From Oscillospiraceae bacterium (lineage in GTDB: Bacteria; Bacillota; Clostridia; Oscillospirales; Oscillospiraceae), in the NCBI GenBank assembly GCA_022794215.1, contig JAAWEH010000025.1:1-64000 (forward strand): a stretch of DNA of 64,000 nt, read 5' to 3'. Under the pieces are notes generated by a model. It searched no databases and was not told where the DNA came from. It saw nothing but the letters and a program-made list of their open reading frames with translations. Each line of letters starts with the position of its first letter. Position 1 is the first letter of the stretch. The position numbers and the translations under genes are program-made. Shown piece after piece: positions 1 through 8,451 of this stretch.

Positions 1-526
1 GCTTGTTGGTGGCCGATGGCCCCCAAACCCCCAGTGCATCGGCGCAGCTCCGCCCGATGCACAAGCCGTCGGTGGCATCTGCTGGCCTGTCCATACTGGG
101 CAGGGAAGGGACGCCCGGCGTACCTCCCTCGGAGAGCGCACAACTGCCGCAGGCAGTGCCACCGCCACTTGCGGGTGGTGAGTAAGTGCGCTCTTCGAGA
201 GGGCGAACAAAGAGAACGGAGCGCCCAAGTCATCCCCGGACGCTCCCGCTTCAGTTCCCTCCTGCTGGTCGATCACCGCCCCTCCAGCCTGTGCCATTCT
301 GCCACAAATGAACCGCAGTCAATGTAATGTAGTGGTCCGGTAAAACCACCCTTTATACATTACATCTCAATTTGACTTTGTGTTTCCAAGGGGAAACGGC
401 GAATAAATGGTTAAAGGAAGAAACCACAGAAGACGTCGTAAAAATGGAGCGGTAACTTCCCGTATACATAGCGCTTGGAGAGAAACCATAGATCCAAAAA
501 TTCGTTGCAATCCATTATCAAAAAGG
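1..526. other. Left-edge stretch without a supported gene
   Basis: I see no gene here that I can support. A minus-strand frame of 99 codons runs from an ATG at 297 off the left edge, but it has no ribosome binding site and matches nothing I recognise. Bases 322-365 form an inverted repeat with arms ATGTAATGT and ACATTACAT and an inner TGGT/ACCA pair. Bases 366-526 are more AT-rich than the neighbouring genes. It may be the end of an element lying outside the window, or an intergenic repeat. Confidence 0.5.
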
Positions 527-567
527 AATACCCGCCGAGGAGTATTGGTTTCTCGGCGGGTATTTTT
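527..567. terminator. Bidirectional intrinsic terminator
   Basis: The 13-base arms AATACCCGCCGAG and CTCGGCGGGTATT enclose a 12-base loop. A T-tract follows on each strand. It ends the minus-strand operon whose last gene stops at 605. The CCCGCCGA/TCGGCGGG arms recur in terminators near 33960 and 60210. Confidence 0.8.
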
Positions 568-604
568 CTATTGCAGCGCATTTTTCCAACTGCTGTCCAT
601 TTTA

Positions 605-1495
605 TCATTGCTTCTCCCTTGCCGCTAAGGGTCTGGTCAAATCCAGCCCCCCAAAGCTCTCCAGCCGCTGCCCTTCTATCAAAAAGATCGCCCGGGCCTC
701 CGGCGTCACCTCCGCCAGGGTATCCACAATGGCCTGAAAACGCCGGGGATCCTCTCCCCCCTCTGGCCCTGTCAGCCATTCCTGGCTTAGATCCACCGCA
801 TAGCAGCCATCCCGCAGCGTCAGCGACAGCAGGGTCGCCTCCGGTTCGCAGATAGCCTCCAGCTCCTCGTTTTCCGGCCCTGCCAGCAGCGCTTGAAGGG
901 CGGCGATGGCAGGGTCGTCCCCTATGGCCAGGGTCAGGGGCCTCTCCTCGGCAGCCAGACTCTCTCCCCTCCGGAACCAAAGCCGCAGCTCCACCAAGCG
1001 CTCTCCGTCTCCCCCATTGGTCAAAAGGAAATCCTCCGGTCGCAGCACCTGATCCCGGAAGGGCCGGGGCCGGCCCTCTACCGTCAGGTAAACCTGCTCC
1101 ACCTGGGGCAGCTGGCACAGGGTCAACACAATGCATCCGTCCGCCAAAGACAAATCCGCCCCCGACAGCCCCCCATAGGCTTCCGACAGATCCAAAAAAA
1201 CCGTATCTCCCTCCATCCGCCAGCTGCGCAGGAAGGTGTTCCGAGGAAAGGGGCCGGTGAGCTCCATGGCCTCCGGCCCTGCCAGCAGCAGGCCCATCAA
1301 AGACTCCACCGTCACCCCGTTCTCCGGCAGGCTTTGGAGTTCCTCTCCTATGGCCGCGCCGTTCTCCCCCACGGATATGGAACGAAACCAAATGCTGTAT
1401 TGCCCCTCGCCCTTTTCCTTGCCTCCTCCGATCCGGCCGCAGGCAGCACAGAGCAGAACCATGGACAAAGCAAGAGCAATCACTCGCTTTCTCAT
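605..1495 (-). CDS. GerMN-domain lipoprotein
   Basis: This is a 296-residue predicted lipoprotein anchored outside the membrane. The signal peptide ends in the lipobox VLLCAAC with Cys19 as the lipidation site. Two GerMN-type repeats follow, at about residues 45-140 and 170-270, each with the signature LLAGPE near its start. GerMN domains occur in B. subtilis GerM, a sporulation and germination protein, and in LpqB-type partners of sensor kinases. The ATG at 1495 overlaps the TGA of the upstream kinase by four bases and has a GGAGAGGGGG ribosome binding site, so I prefer it to an upstream start at 1516. Coupling to the kinase suggests it works with that sensor at the cell envelope; this is inference. 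Confidence 0.88.
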   Translation of the reverse strand: MRKRVIALALSMVLLCAACGRIGGGKEKGEGQYSIWFRSISVGENGAAIGEELQSLPENGVTVESLMGLLLAGPEAMELTGPFPRNTFLRSWRMEGDTVFLDLSEAYGGLSGADLSLADGCIVLTLCQLPQVEQVYLTVEGRPRPFRDQVLRPEDFLLTNGGDGERLVELRLWFRRGESLAAEERPLTLAIGDDPAIAALQALLAGPENEELEAICEPEATLLSLTLRDGCYAVDLSQEWLTGPEGGEDPRRFQAIVDTLAEVTPEARAIFLIEGQRLESFGGLDLTRPLAAREKQ

Positions 1496-2928
1496 TGCTC
1501 GCCCCCCTCTCCGCATAGAGGGAAAATCACCACAAACCGGCTCCCCTCAGGATTCCGGCGCTGGGCCTGTACCGTTCCTCCATGACGGCGGACGGTATCC
1601 CGAACGATGGAAAGCCCTAACCCGGTGCCTCCGGCCGCCCGGGAACGGGCTTTATCCACCCGGTAGAACCGGTCAAAAACCTTGCCGATATCCTCCTCCG
1701 GGATCCCCACCCCTGTGTCCTCTACCGTAATGATCACCCGGTCTCCCATGGCCTTGGCCGTCACGTCCACCTGGCCGCCGGGCAGATTGTATTTGATGGA
1801 ATTTTCCACCAAGTTGAACAGGATCTGGTATAGATCATCCCGGGTTGCCCTAACCCAGAGCCCTTCCTCCAGATTGAGACACAGGGATATATCCACCGCC
1901 CGGGCCAAGGGCTCCAGCATATGCTCTACCCGGCGAGCCACCGGCGCCACCTCCACCGGCTCGGTGCGCACCTGGGTCTCCGCATCCAGCCGGGTCAGGG
2001 TCAGCAGGTGCTCCGTGATCCGCTGGAGCCGGGCGGCCTCGTCCCCGATGTCCCCCACGAACTCCTGAACCGTTTCCGGGTCAATATGGTCATTTTGAAG
2101 GATGGAATCACTGAGCAAACGAATAGAGGCCAGAGGGGTCTTCAGCTCGTGAGAGGCGTCGGACACAAAGCGCCGTCTCACTTCCTCTGTTGTTTGGAGC
2201 CGATCCGTCAGGGCATTGAACTCCCCGGCCAGTTGGCTCAGTTCGTCCCGGCCCCGCATCTGCACCCGGTGGTTATACTGTCCTTCCCGCACAATGCGGA
2301 TGGCCCCCAACAACTGAGCGATCCGGTGGGTCAACGCCCGGGAAAACACCAGAGACATGGCCAAAGAGACCGCTGCAATGACAATGGAAATGGTTCGCAG
2401 CGTCTGCTGGATCCCCACCAGCAGTTGGCCCTGCTCCGCATCATACTCGTCCACATATACCGCACCTAACGTCATATCCCGGTAAGTCACCGGGATAGCC
2501 GCCCGGCTGTGGAAAGCCCCATTGGTATAATCGGAGGTAAACTCATCCCGTCCCCCCAGGGCAGAAGTCACCTCATACAAAAGGGCATACCGCCCCAGTG
2601 CTCCTGAAGCCGCAGAGCTATCATACAGCACCACACCGGAGGGGTCGGTGACCAGCACCCGGCTCAACCCCGTGTCGCCCAGCACCTCCATCACCCGGGC
2701 CACATTCTCCTGGGTCAAGCCGTCCGGCCCCGCCAAGGCCGAGGACATGACCGAGGCCTGACTCCACAAAGAGGTCTGTTTGGACTGAAACACCATCTTC
2801 TGGGAGGCCAGCACCGGATAGGTATTCAGCAGCAGCAGTACCGCGGCAATGAGCGTGAGGTAAGTAAGAACATATTTGGTGCGCAGAGACCGCCAAAAGG
2901 GAACCTTTTGGGTCGTTTTGCTCTCCAT
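1492..2928 (-). CDS. Two-component sensor histidine kinase (PhoR/ResE type)
   Basis: This 478-residue membrane kinase has a transmembrane helix at about 19-37, an extracytoplasmic sensing domain, a second helix at about 177-197 and a HAMP linker. The dimerisation domain has the phospho-acceptor His260 in SHELKTPLAS. The ATPase domain shows the N box NLVENSIKYN, the G1 box DTGVGIPEED and the G2 box GGTGLGLSIV. A strong AGGAGG lies before the ATG. It follows its response regulator by 54 bases and overlaps the GerMN gene. The signal is unknown; the layout resembles PhoR and WalK. Confidence 0.93.
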   Translation of the reverse strand: MESKTTQKVPFWRSLRTKYVLTYLTLIAAVLLLLNTYPVLASQKMVFQSKQTSLWSQASVMSSALAGPDGLTQENVARVMEVLGDTGLSRVLVTDPSGVVLYDSSAASGALGRYALLYEVTSALGGRDEFTSDYTNGAFHSRAAIPVTYRDMTLGAVYVDEYDAEQGQLLVGIQQTLRTISIVIAAVSLAMSLVFSRALTHRIAQLLGAIRIVREGQYNHRVQMRGRDELSQLAGEFNALTDRLQTTEEVRRRFVSDASHELKTPLASIRLLSDSILQNDHIDPETVQEFVGDIGDEAARLQRITEHLLTLTRLDAETQVRTEPVEVAPVARRVEHMLEPLARAVDISLCLNLEEGLWVRATRDDLYQILFNLVENSIKYNLPGGQVDVTAKAMGDRVIITVEDTGVGIPEEDIGKVFDRFYRVDKARSRAAGGTGLGLSIVRDTVRRHGGTVQAQRRNPEGSRFVVIFPLCGEGGEQ

Positions 2929-2982
2929 TGGCGGGCCTCCTTTCCCAGTTTGATCCTCTCCGTCCGCTCTTAGGCCGTCCCT

Positions 2983-3669
2983 TTAGGAATTTCCCTTCAA
3001 ATAATATCCCACGCCCCACTTGGTAAGGATATATTCCGGATTCGCCGGATCCAGCTCCAGCTTCTCCCGCAGCCGTCGGACATGGACGTCCACCGTCCGG
3101 TAGTCCCCCATATACTCGTAGCCCCAGACTACATTCAGCAGATTTTCCCGGCTGTATACCCGTCCGGGATTGCGCATCAGCAGTTCCATCAGGTCAAACT
3201 CCTTGGCGGTAAGCTCCACCGCCTCCCCGTTCTTCCAAGCCGAGCGCTCATCGGGATCCAGAATGATGTGGCCCACGGTGAGCCGCGCCCCGCCCGCCTC
3301 CTGCTGGGTCATACCGGCCCGCCGGAGGAGGGCCCGTATGCGGGCCTTCAGTTCCAGAATGTTAAAGGGCTTGGTAATATAGTCGTCCGCCCCGCTTTCA
3401 AAGCCGATGAGCTTATCAGCGTCCTCCCCTTTGGCGGTGAGAATGATAATGGGCACGTTGGAAAACTCCCGAATGCGGATGCAGGCCTGGAGCCCATCGA
3501 TTTTAGGCATCATCAGATCCAGGATGATAAGGTCGAAGGCCCCGCTGCGGGCCAGATCCACGGCGCTCTGTCCGTCGTAGCCCACCTCCACCTGGTAGCC
3601 CTCGCTCTCCAAGTTGAACTTGATGCCCTTCACCAGTACCTTCTCGTCGTCTACCACCAGTATTTTCAT
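2983..3669 (-). CDS. OmpR/PhoP-family response regulator
   Basis: This 228-residue regulator pairs an N-terminal receiver domain with a C-terminal winged helix that binds DNA. The receiver has the acidic pair D7/D8, phospho-acceptor Asp51 in ILDLMMPKIDG, Thr78 and Lys100. The C-terminal half contains the transactivation-loop and recognition-helix pattern TVDVHVRRLREKLE. I chose the ATG at 3669, which overlaps the TGA of the ComEA-like gene by four bases and follows GGGGAGGAG. An open frame reading further upstream lacks receiver-like sequence. Its partner is the kinase immediately downstream. Confidence 0.94.
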   Translation of the reverse strand: MKILVVDDEKVLVKGIKFNLESEGYQVEVGYDGQSAVDLARSGAFDLIILDLMMPKIDGLQACIRIREFSNVPIIILTAKGEDADKLIGFESGADDYITKPFNILELKARIRALLRRAGMTQQEAGGARLTVGHIILDPDERSAWKNGEAVELTAKEFDLMELLMRNPGRVYSRENLLNVVWGYEYMGDYRTVDVHVRRLREKLELDPANPEYILTKWGVGYYLKGNS

Positions 3670-4049
3670 CGGGTCTCCTCCCCTGTTGTAATGTACTCCA
3701 AAAGCTCTGCCAGCGTCTCCTCCCCAATGCCTTTGACCCGGGTAATGTCCTCCGGAAACCGGTATGGGCCGTTTTCCTCTCGCTCGGCAATGATGTCTGC
3801 CGCCCGTTTTTCTCCGATCCCAGGAAGACTTTGGAGCTCCTGCGCCTCGGCAGTATTGATATTGACCTTTCCCCGCTCCGGCTCTTTGGTCGGCGCCGGC
3901 AGGGAGGTCACCGTTACCTCCAGCGTCCGCTCCGTCTCCACCCGGAAGGGCTCCGATCCCTGCCCTCCCCGGAGAAACCAACCGGCGGTAAAGGCCAGAA
4001 ACACAGCGGAAAGGAGAATGACAGCGGCCTCCCACTTGGAAAGTTTCAT
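3666..4049 (-). CDS. ComEA-like helix-hairpin-helix protein
   Basis: This 127-residue protein has one transmembrane segment (about 6-26), a short charged linker and a C-terminal tandem helix-hairpin-helix domain with VNINTAEAQELQSLPGIGEK and VKGIGEETLAELLEYI. That is the architecture of ComEA, the membrane DNA receptor of natural competence. Here it lacks neighbouring comEB/comEC and heads a two-component operon, so a role in DNA uptake is uncertain; binding of extracellular DNA is the family expectation. The ATG at 4049 is preferred because the membrane helix begins right after it. A longer form from 4106 would overlap the dacF promoter. Confidence 0.82.
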   Translation of the reverse strand: MKLSKWEAAVILLSAVFLAFTAGWFLRGGQGSEPFRVETERTLEVTVTSLPAPTKEPERGKVNINTAEAQELQSLPGIGEKRAADIIAEREENGPYRFPEDITRVKGIGEETLAELLEYITTGEETR

Positions 4050-4071
4050 GGATTTACCGTCCCCTTTCCCG

Positions 4072-4100
4072 TTGCGTCCTGGCCGTCGGTCTGTTATAAT
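4072..4100 (+). promoter_or_regulatory. Sigma-A-type promoter of dacF
   Basis: A -35 element TTGCGT (4072-4077) and a perfect -10 element TATAAT (4095-4100) are 17 bases apart. They lie 45 bases before the dacF start codon. Confidence 0.75.
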
Positions 4101-4144
4101 GACCATATGTAATCATATTATATCATATTTCTCAGGAGTTTCCT

Positions 4145-5542
4145 ATGAAAAAATATCATTCCCTCTCCGCCTTTTTTCTGATCCTGTCTCTACTGACCTC
4201 CCTTGCCTGCCCCATGGCCTTGGCCGCCGATGCCGTTCCTACGGACACGCAGCTTTTCACCGTAGACGCCACCTCCGCCATCCTCGTCGACGCCGACTAT
4301 GACGAGGTTCTCTACGAACAGGCCGCCGACGAGCTGCGCTACCCCGCCTCCATCACCAAGGTGATGACGGGTCTGCTTACCATCGAGGCCATCGACCGGG
4401 GCGAGCTGTCCATGGAGAAGCACATCACCCTTGGTGACGATCTGTACATCGGCATCGGGGAGGGCGGCTCCACCCAGGGGCTGAAAACGGGCGAGATCCT
4501 TACCGTCCGGGATCTTTTGAACTGCGCCCTGATCCCCTCGGCCAACGAAGCCTGCAACGCTCTGGCCACCGCGGTAGCCGGCAGCATCCCCGCCTTTGTG
4601 GAACAGATGAACCAGCGGGCTGCCGAGCTGGGGATGACAGGCACCCACTTTACCAACACCCACGGCTATCATGACCCAAGCCACTATACCACCGCCCGGG
4701 ATATATCCCGGATGTGCCTGGAGGCCATGAAGCACCCGGATTTCCGGGCCATCGTCTCCTCAGTAAGCTACACTGTCCCCGCCACCAATCTCAGCGACCA
4801 GCGGGTTCTTCACGACACCAACGCCCTGGTCTCCAACTTCCGCACGGGAGAAAACCGGCTGCTCTATCAGTACGCCATCGGCATCAAAACCGGCTCTACC
4901 CCCGAGGCGGGCTACTGTCTGGCCTCCGCCGCCGAGAAAAACGGACGCACCATGATCGCCGTGGTTCTGGGAGGAAAACACTGGAAGGTCAACGGCGAAT
5001 TTGTGGAGACAAACTATTTTTCGGAGAGCAAAAACCTTTTGGAGTATGGCTTTAACAACTTCTCCCGAAAGACCGTTCTCAGCCAGATCGACCCTGTTGA
5101 CACCATTCCGGTCACCCTCTGTGCCGAACAGAACTACGTGACCGTCCAACCCTCCCAAGGGCTGGAGGCCACCCTCCCCAACTATCTGGATCCCGCCCAG
5201 TTTGAACGCAAGGTCACCCTGCCCGACACCCTCCAGGCCCCCATCGAAAAGGGCCAGGTTCTGGGCACCATCTCCATCTCCCACGACGGCAGGGACTATG
5301 GCACCGTAGAGCTGGTGGCCGCCACCGGCCTGGAGCGCTCCCAGCTTCTATACATTCTGGATCAGATCCAGCAGTTCTTCAGCCTTCTTTGGGTAAAGCT
5401 TCTGCTGCTGGCAGTCATCCTCATCGTCCTCATCTTCATGCTGCGCCGGGCCATCTTCGGCCCCAACCGCTCCCGCCGCAACCGCAGGAGCGGCCCTCCT
5501 CCCAAGGTCTATAACGGCGCATACCGGGGCCGGAGAAGATAA
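4145..5542 (+). CDS. dacF: D-alanyl-D-alanine carboxypeptidase (DacF/PBP5 type)
   Basis: This enzyme removes the terminal D-Ala from peptidoglycan pentapeptides, limiting cross-linking. The 465-residue protein has a signal peptide (about 1-28), the acyl-enzyme motif S69-ITK72, the SAN motif at 132-134, KTG at 248-250, a C-terminal beta domain and then a membrane helix near 408-430 with an Arg-rich tail. PBP5-family enzymes usually end in an amphipathic anchor, so a full C-terminal transmembrane helix is a variant. AGGAG lies six bases before the ATG. The gene stands alone between its promoter and a terminator. Confidence 0.93.
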   Translation: MKKYHSLSAFFLILSLLTSLACPMALAADAVPTDTQLFTVDATSAILVDADYDEVLYEQAADELRYPASITKVMTGLLTIEAIDRGELSMEKHITLGDDLYIGIGEGGSTQGLKTGEILTVRDLLNCALIPSANEACNALATAVAGSIPAFVEQMNQRAAELGMTGTHFTNTHGYHDPSHYTTARDISRMCLEAMKHPDFRAIVSSVSYTVPATNLSDQRVLHDTNALVSNFRTGENRLLYQYAIGIKTGSTPEAGYCLASAAEKNGRTMIAVVLGGKHWKVNGEFVETNYFSESKNLLEYGFNNFSRKTVLSQIDPVDTIPVTLCAEQNYVTVQPSQGLEATLPNYLDPAQFERKVTLPDTLQAPIEKGQVLGTISISHDGRDYGTVELVAATGLERSQLLYILDQIQQFFSLLWVKLLLLAVILIVLIFMLRRAIFGPNRSRRNRRSGPPPKVYNGAYRGRRR

Positions 5543-5552
5543 CTCAAAAAGA

Positions 5553-5593
5553 AAAAGGATCTCACCACCCTATGGGCGGTGAGATCCTTTTTC
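5553..5593. terminator. Intrinsic terminator between dacF and the flavin reductase gene
   Basis: The arms GGATCTCACC and GGTGAGATCC are followed by a T-run on the plus strand and preceded by an A-run that gives one on the minus strand. It can serve both convergent genes. Confidence 0.85.
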
Positions 5594-5595
5594 TA

Positions 5596-6171
5596 TCATC
5601 CCTTTTTCATCAGCCCCGCGCCGCTGCTCCAGGCTTGACCCGCCTTTTCTCCCACAGCGTAGTAGCCGTTTCGCATCTGGTCAAACACAAAGGCCCCCAG
5701 CTTCCCGGCGTCGATCTTCCCCTTCTCATCCAAAACCCTCTCGTCGGCCAGCACGTTTACGATCCTGCCAAGCACGCGCAGGCCGTAGGGCTCCTCCTCC
5801 ATTTTCTCCACAACGCATTCCAGCGTCAGCGGGTATTCCTCTATCACCGGCGCATCTACCCGGCTGCTTTTGACCGCGTGAAGTCCGGTACGCGCGAATT
5901 TATCTCCCATCTTGTTGGCCGTAGCAATGCCCAGGAAATCCGACGCCTCCAAGGTATCCACCCCCGGCACGGCAAGAGTAAAGGCTCCCCGCGCCCGGAT
6001 ATTCGCCACCGTCTTATGATCTTCTTCCAGGTTGAGGGCCACCATATCCTCCGCACAGATGCCGCCCCACGCCATCATCATCACGTCCACACTCTCATCC
6101 TCGTTGTATGTTCCGATCATATAGGTCGGCATGGGAAACAGGTAGGGCTTTACGCCAAACTCTTTTTTCAT
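5596..6171 (-). CDS. Flavin reductase-like FMN-binding split-barrel protein
   Basis: This is a 191-residue member of the flavin reductase-like (split barrel) family, with the N-terminal pattern PMPTYMIGTYN and the central NLEEDHKTVANIRARGAFTL region that usually cradles FMN. Such proteins pass electrons from NAD(P)H or a partner to flavin; the substrate is unknown. I chose the ATG at 6171 because GGAGG sits seven bases upstream; a start at 6216 has none. It is divergent from a redox-type HxlR regulator whose promoter overlaps its own, a common arrangement for oxidoreductases induced by electrophiles. Confidence 0.85.
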   Translation of the reverse strand: MKKEFGVKPYLFPMPTYMIGTYNEDESVDVMMMAWGGICAEDMVALNLEEDHKTVANIRARGAFTLAVPGVDTLEASDFLGIATANKMGDKFARTGLHAVKSSRVDAPVIEEYPLTLECVVEKMEEEPYGLRVLGRIVNVLADERVLDEKGKIDAGKLGAFVFDQMRNGYYAVGEKAGQAWSSGAGLMKKG

Positions 6172-6196
6172 TGTTTTTCCTCCATTCAAGCTTATA

Positions 6197-6252
6197 TTGA
6201 CTTTTGATTCTTTCATCTCTATAATTGTAACTAATAGAAGCCTTTATCACAA
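6197..6252. promoter_or_regulatory. Overlapping divergent promoters, flavin reductase / HxlR
   Basis: The plus-strand promoter for hxlR is TTGACT (6197-6202) with TATAAT (6220-6225), 17 bases apart. The minus-strand promoter for the flavin reductase gene is TTGTGA (6247-6252) with TACAAT (6224-6229), also 17 bases apart. The two -10 boxes share bases 6224-6225, so polymerase can occupy only one promoter at a time and one bound regulator would control both. Confidence 0.65.
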
Positions 6253-6294
6253 GTACGCACATAAAAGATATATACTATCTCAGGAGAAAGTGAT

Positions 6295-6627
6295 ATGAAC
6301 AAAGAGTGTATTGCAAACTGCAAGCTGGAGGAAACCGGCTTTAACTACACCATGTCGTTGATCCAGGGCAAGTATAAAATGTTCATCCTCTATACCCTGA
6401 TGGAGTTTCAGATTGTCCGTTTCAATGAAATGCAGCGGTACATCGGCACCATCACCTACAAAACCCTCAGCGCCACCTTAAAGCAGCTTGAATCCGATGG
6501 TCTCATCAGCAGAAAGGAATATCCCCAGATCCCGCCGAAGGTCGAATACAGCCTTACCCAGCGGGGACGATCCCTCATCCCCATTCTGGATCAGATGTGT
6601 GACTGGGGCGATAAGAACCGCCCATAA
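6295..6627 (+). CDS. HxlR-family transcriptional regulator
   Basis: This 110-residue winged-helix repressor has the family pattern: a Cys near the N-terminus (C5 and C9), then the GKYKMFILYTLM helix, the RFNEMQRYIGTITYKTLSAT recognition region and the wing EYPQIPPKVEYSLTQRG. HxlR/HypR/YodB proteins often sense electrophiles or aldehydes through that Cys. It is divergent from the flavin reductase gene and probably controls it. Ribosome binding site AGGAGA precedes the ATG. Confidence 0.9.
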   Translation: MNKECIANCKLEETGFNYTMSLIQGKYKMFILYTLMEFQIVRFNEMQRYIGTITYKTLSATLKQLESDGLISRKEYPQIPPKVEYSLTQRGRSLIPILDQMCDWGDKNRP

Positions 6628-6636
6628 AAGCAAACC

Positions 6637-6678
6637 GGACGCTCTGCCGAATCCATCACCGGCAGAGCGTCCTTTTTT
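6637..6678 (+). terminator. Intrinsic terminator after the HxlR gene
   Basis: The arms GGACGCTCTGCCG and CGGCAGAGCGTCC are followed by six T residues. Confidence 0.88.
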
Positions 6679-6692
6679 CCCTCATCGGTACT

Positions 6693-7187
6693 TTATAAAA
6701 TTTTTTCCAACCTTAGCAGATATTCCTTTTTTTCCAAACCACCCGCATACCCCGTAAGACTGCCGTCCGCCCCCAAAACCCGATGACAGGGGATCAGAAT
6801 GGAGATGGGATTGTGCCCCACCGCCCCGCCTACCGCCTGCGGGGCGGCCGGTTTTCCGTTCTTTTTTGCTAACTCCCCGGCAATGGCGCCATAGGTGGTG
6901 GTCTGTCCCCTGGGGATGGCGCCCAGGATCTCCCACACCTGCCGGCGAAAGGGACTCCCCTCCGGCGCCAGGGGCGGCGTAGGGCCCGGATCCTCCCCGG
7001 CAAAATAGGCCCTCAGCCATCTGCGGGTATCCTCAAACACAGGCGCCTCCCCCCATTGGATGGGATGATCCTTGCTGCCAAAATACGATTGCCCCTCTAT
7101 CCAAAGGCCGGTGAGAACCTGTCCCTCCCCCGCCATAATCAATTTTCCTATGGGGCAAACATACTGGCTATAGATCCACTCCCCCAT
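6693..7187 (-). CDS. ogt: Methylated-DNA-[protein]-cysteine S-methyltransferase
   Basis: This suicide enzyme takes the methyl group from O6-methylguanine in DNA onto an active-site Cys. The 164-residue protein contains the helix-turn-helix with the arginine finger (FRRQVWEILGAIPRGQTTTY), the catalytic PCHRVLG and the following GGLEKKEYLL. It starts three bases after the TSCPD gene stop, in one transcription unit. Confidence 0.95.
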   Translation of the reverse strand: MGEWIYSQYVCPIGKLIMAGEGQVLTGLWIEGQSYFGSKDHPIQWGEAPVFEDTRRWLRAYFAGEDPGPTPPLAPEGSPFRRQVWEILGAIPRGQTTTYGAIAGELAKKNGKPAAPQAVGGAVGHNPISILIPCHRVLGADGSLTGYAGGLEKKEYLLRLEKIL

Positions 7188-7190
7188 GGT

Positions 7191-7433
7191 TTACATCGCC
7201 TGCTTCAATGCCTGAGCCAGTTGATCCGGGCAGGAGGTTGGCTTTCCGCCGCAGCGAACCCCTTCCAGCCGGGCGATCACGTCCTCCACCTTCATTCCCT
7301 CTACCAGCTTGCTGATACCCTGAAGGTTGCCGTGGCAGCCTCCTATCACCTGAAGAGATGTAACCATCCCCTCCTCCACCTCAATAATCATCTGTCGGGA
7401 ACAAACGCCCTGAGGCTGATAATTGATCGTCAT
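7191..7433 (-). CDS. TSCPD domain-containing protein
   Basis: This is a complete 80-residue protein of the small TSCPD family. It shows GVCSRQM near the start, GGCHGNLQGI in the middle and the diagnostic CGGKPTSCPDQLAQAL at the end. The domain is also found at the C-terminus of some ribonucleotide reductases and may bind metal through conserved Cys residues; the function of the stand-alone form is not known. AGGAG precedes the ATG by nine bases. Confidence 0.88.
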   Translation of the reverse strand: MTINYQPQGVCSRQMIIEVEEGMVTSLQVIGGCHGNLQGISKLVEGMKVEDVIARLEGVRCGGKPTSCPDQLAQALKQAM

Positions 7434-7524
7434 CGCAATCCGCTCCTTTTCTTGTTTTTTTCATCATAGCACACCCCCGAAAAAATGGCAATGTCCTGCT
7501 GTTTTTCTTTTCTGTGCCCCTCAG

Positions 7525-7571
7525 AATGAAATACAGCCCCAGCCCAATCAGGGCCGGGGCTGTATTTCATT
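7525..7571 (-). terminator. Probable spo0A terminator
   Basis: The 16-base arms AATGAAATACAGCCCC and GGGGCTGTATTTCATT flank a 15-base loop and include the spo0A stop codon. The T-tract on the minus strand is weak. Confidence 0.6.
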
Positions 7572-8328
7572 GTTCATTTTCCCTGCGCTGGAGCTGGAGT
7601 CGATCGGCGATCATGGCGATAAATTCACTGTTGGTGGGTTTGCCTTTGGCGTTAGAAACGGTGTACCCGAAATACTTCTGCAAAGTCTCCAGATCTCCTC
7701 GGTCCCAAGCCACCTCGATGGCATGGCGAATGGCTCTCTCCACTCTGCTGGCTGTGGTGCCGAAGCGTTTGGCTACCTCAGGATAAAGAATTTTGGTCAC
7801 TGCGTTGATTACATCCATATCATTCACCGCAATGATGATCGCTTCCCTCAGGTACTGGTATCCTTTGATATGAGCGGGCACCCCGATCTCATGGATGATA
7901 GCGGTTACCGTGCTTTCCAAACTACGGCCTCCCCGATCCGGACCTTCCGTCGGAGTGGATAGGCTGGTAATCTGCCGCACCCGCTCCACCACAGAAGCTG
8001 TCTTGCACGGCTTCATCAAAAAGTAGTCCGCTCCTCTGGCTGCGGCCAGATCCGCCACACTTCCGCCCGCAAAGCTGGACAAAACCAGCATCTTGGGCTT
8101 GGGATCCAGCTCGCTGAGAGCCGTGAGCACTTCTACTCCATCCATGGTAGAGAGGATCATGTCCATCACGATCACATCCGGCTGATATTGGCGGCACATC
8201 TCTACCGCCACCGCGCCATCTCCCGTATCTCCTACTACCATCAGATCTCCCTCTATATTGATGGCGTCCGTCAAAAGCCGACGGAAATCTTCTCCCGCAT
8301 CTGCGATAACTACCTTCTTGCTGTCCAT
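7567..8328 (-). CDS. spo0A: Sporulation master regulator Spo0A
   Basis: The 253-residue response regulator starts endospore formation by binding 0A boxes once phosphorylated. The receiver domain has the acidic patch in ADAGED (D10, E13, D14), the phospho-acceptor in [13 protein letters not shown] and Lys in MKPCK. The C-terminal sigma-like domain carries [19 protein letters not shown] and the recognition helix region [20 protein letters not shown]. Length is close to the usual 260-270. AGAGGT precedes the ATG. It lies just after spoIVB, the conserved order in Bacillus and Clostridium. Confidence 0.98.
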   Translation of the reverse strand: MDSKKVVIADAGEDFRRLLTDAINIEGDLMVVGDTGDGAVAVEMCRQYQPDVIVMDMILSTMDGVEVLTALSELDPKPKMLVLSSFAGGSVADLAAARGADYFLMKPCKTASVVERVRQITSLSTPTEGPDRGGRSLESTVTAIIHEIGVPAHIKGYQYLREAIIIAVNDMDVINAVTKILYPEVAKRFGTTASRVERAIRHAIEVAWDRGDLETLQKYFGYTVSNAKGKPTNSEFIAMIADRLQLQRRENEQ

Positions 8329-8374
8329 TACACGACCTCTTCTGCCTGGCCAAGGCTTTATTACCGGTGCTCAT

Positions 8375-8403
8375 AATTTACCATAAAGAGACAGCGTACG
8401 CAA
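8375..8403 (-). promoter_or_regulatory. Probable spo0A promoter
   Basis: On the minus strand TTGCGT (8398-8403) and TAAATT (8375-8380) are 17 bases apart and lie about 50 bases before the spo0A start. Confidence 0.5.
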
Positions 8404-8434
8404 TCCCTTTTTGGAAAATTTTGGATGCTTTTCG

Positions 8435-8451
8435 TTCGACTTTACTCGACA
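8435..8451 (-). promoter_or_regulatory. Paired 0A-box-like sites upstream of spo0A
   Basis: On the minus strand TGTCGAG (8445-8451) and AGTCGAA (8435-8441) each match the Spo0A consensus TGTCGAA at six of seven positions. They are ten bases apart, one helical turn. They overlap the last codons of spoIVB and lie about 30-50 bases upstream of the predicted spo0A -35 element, as expected for feedback control. Confidence 0.45.

Noticed and set aside
1-297. Minus-strand open frame of 99 codons running off the left edge
   Set aside because: It has no ribosome binding site and no family I know; composition resembles a read-through of GC-rich intergenic repeat.
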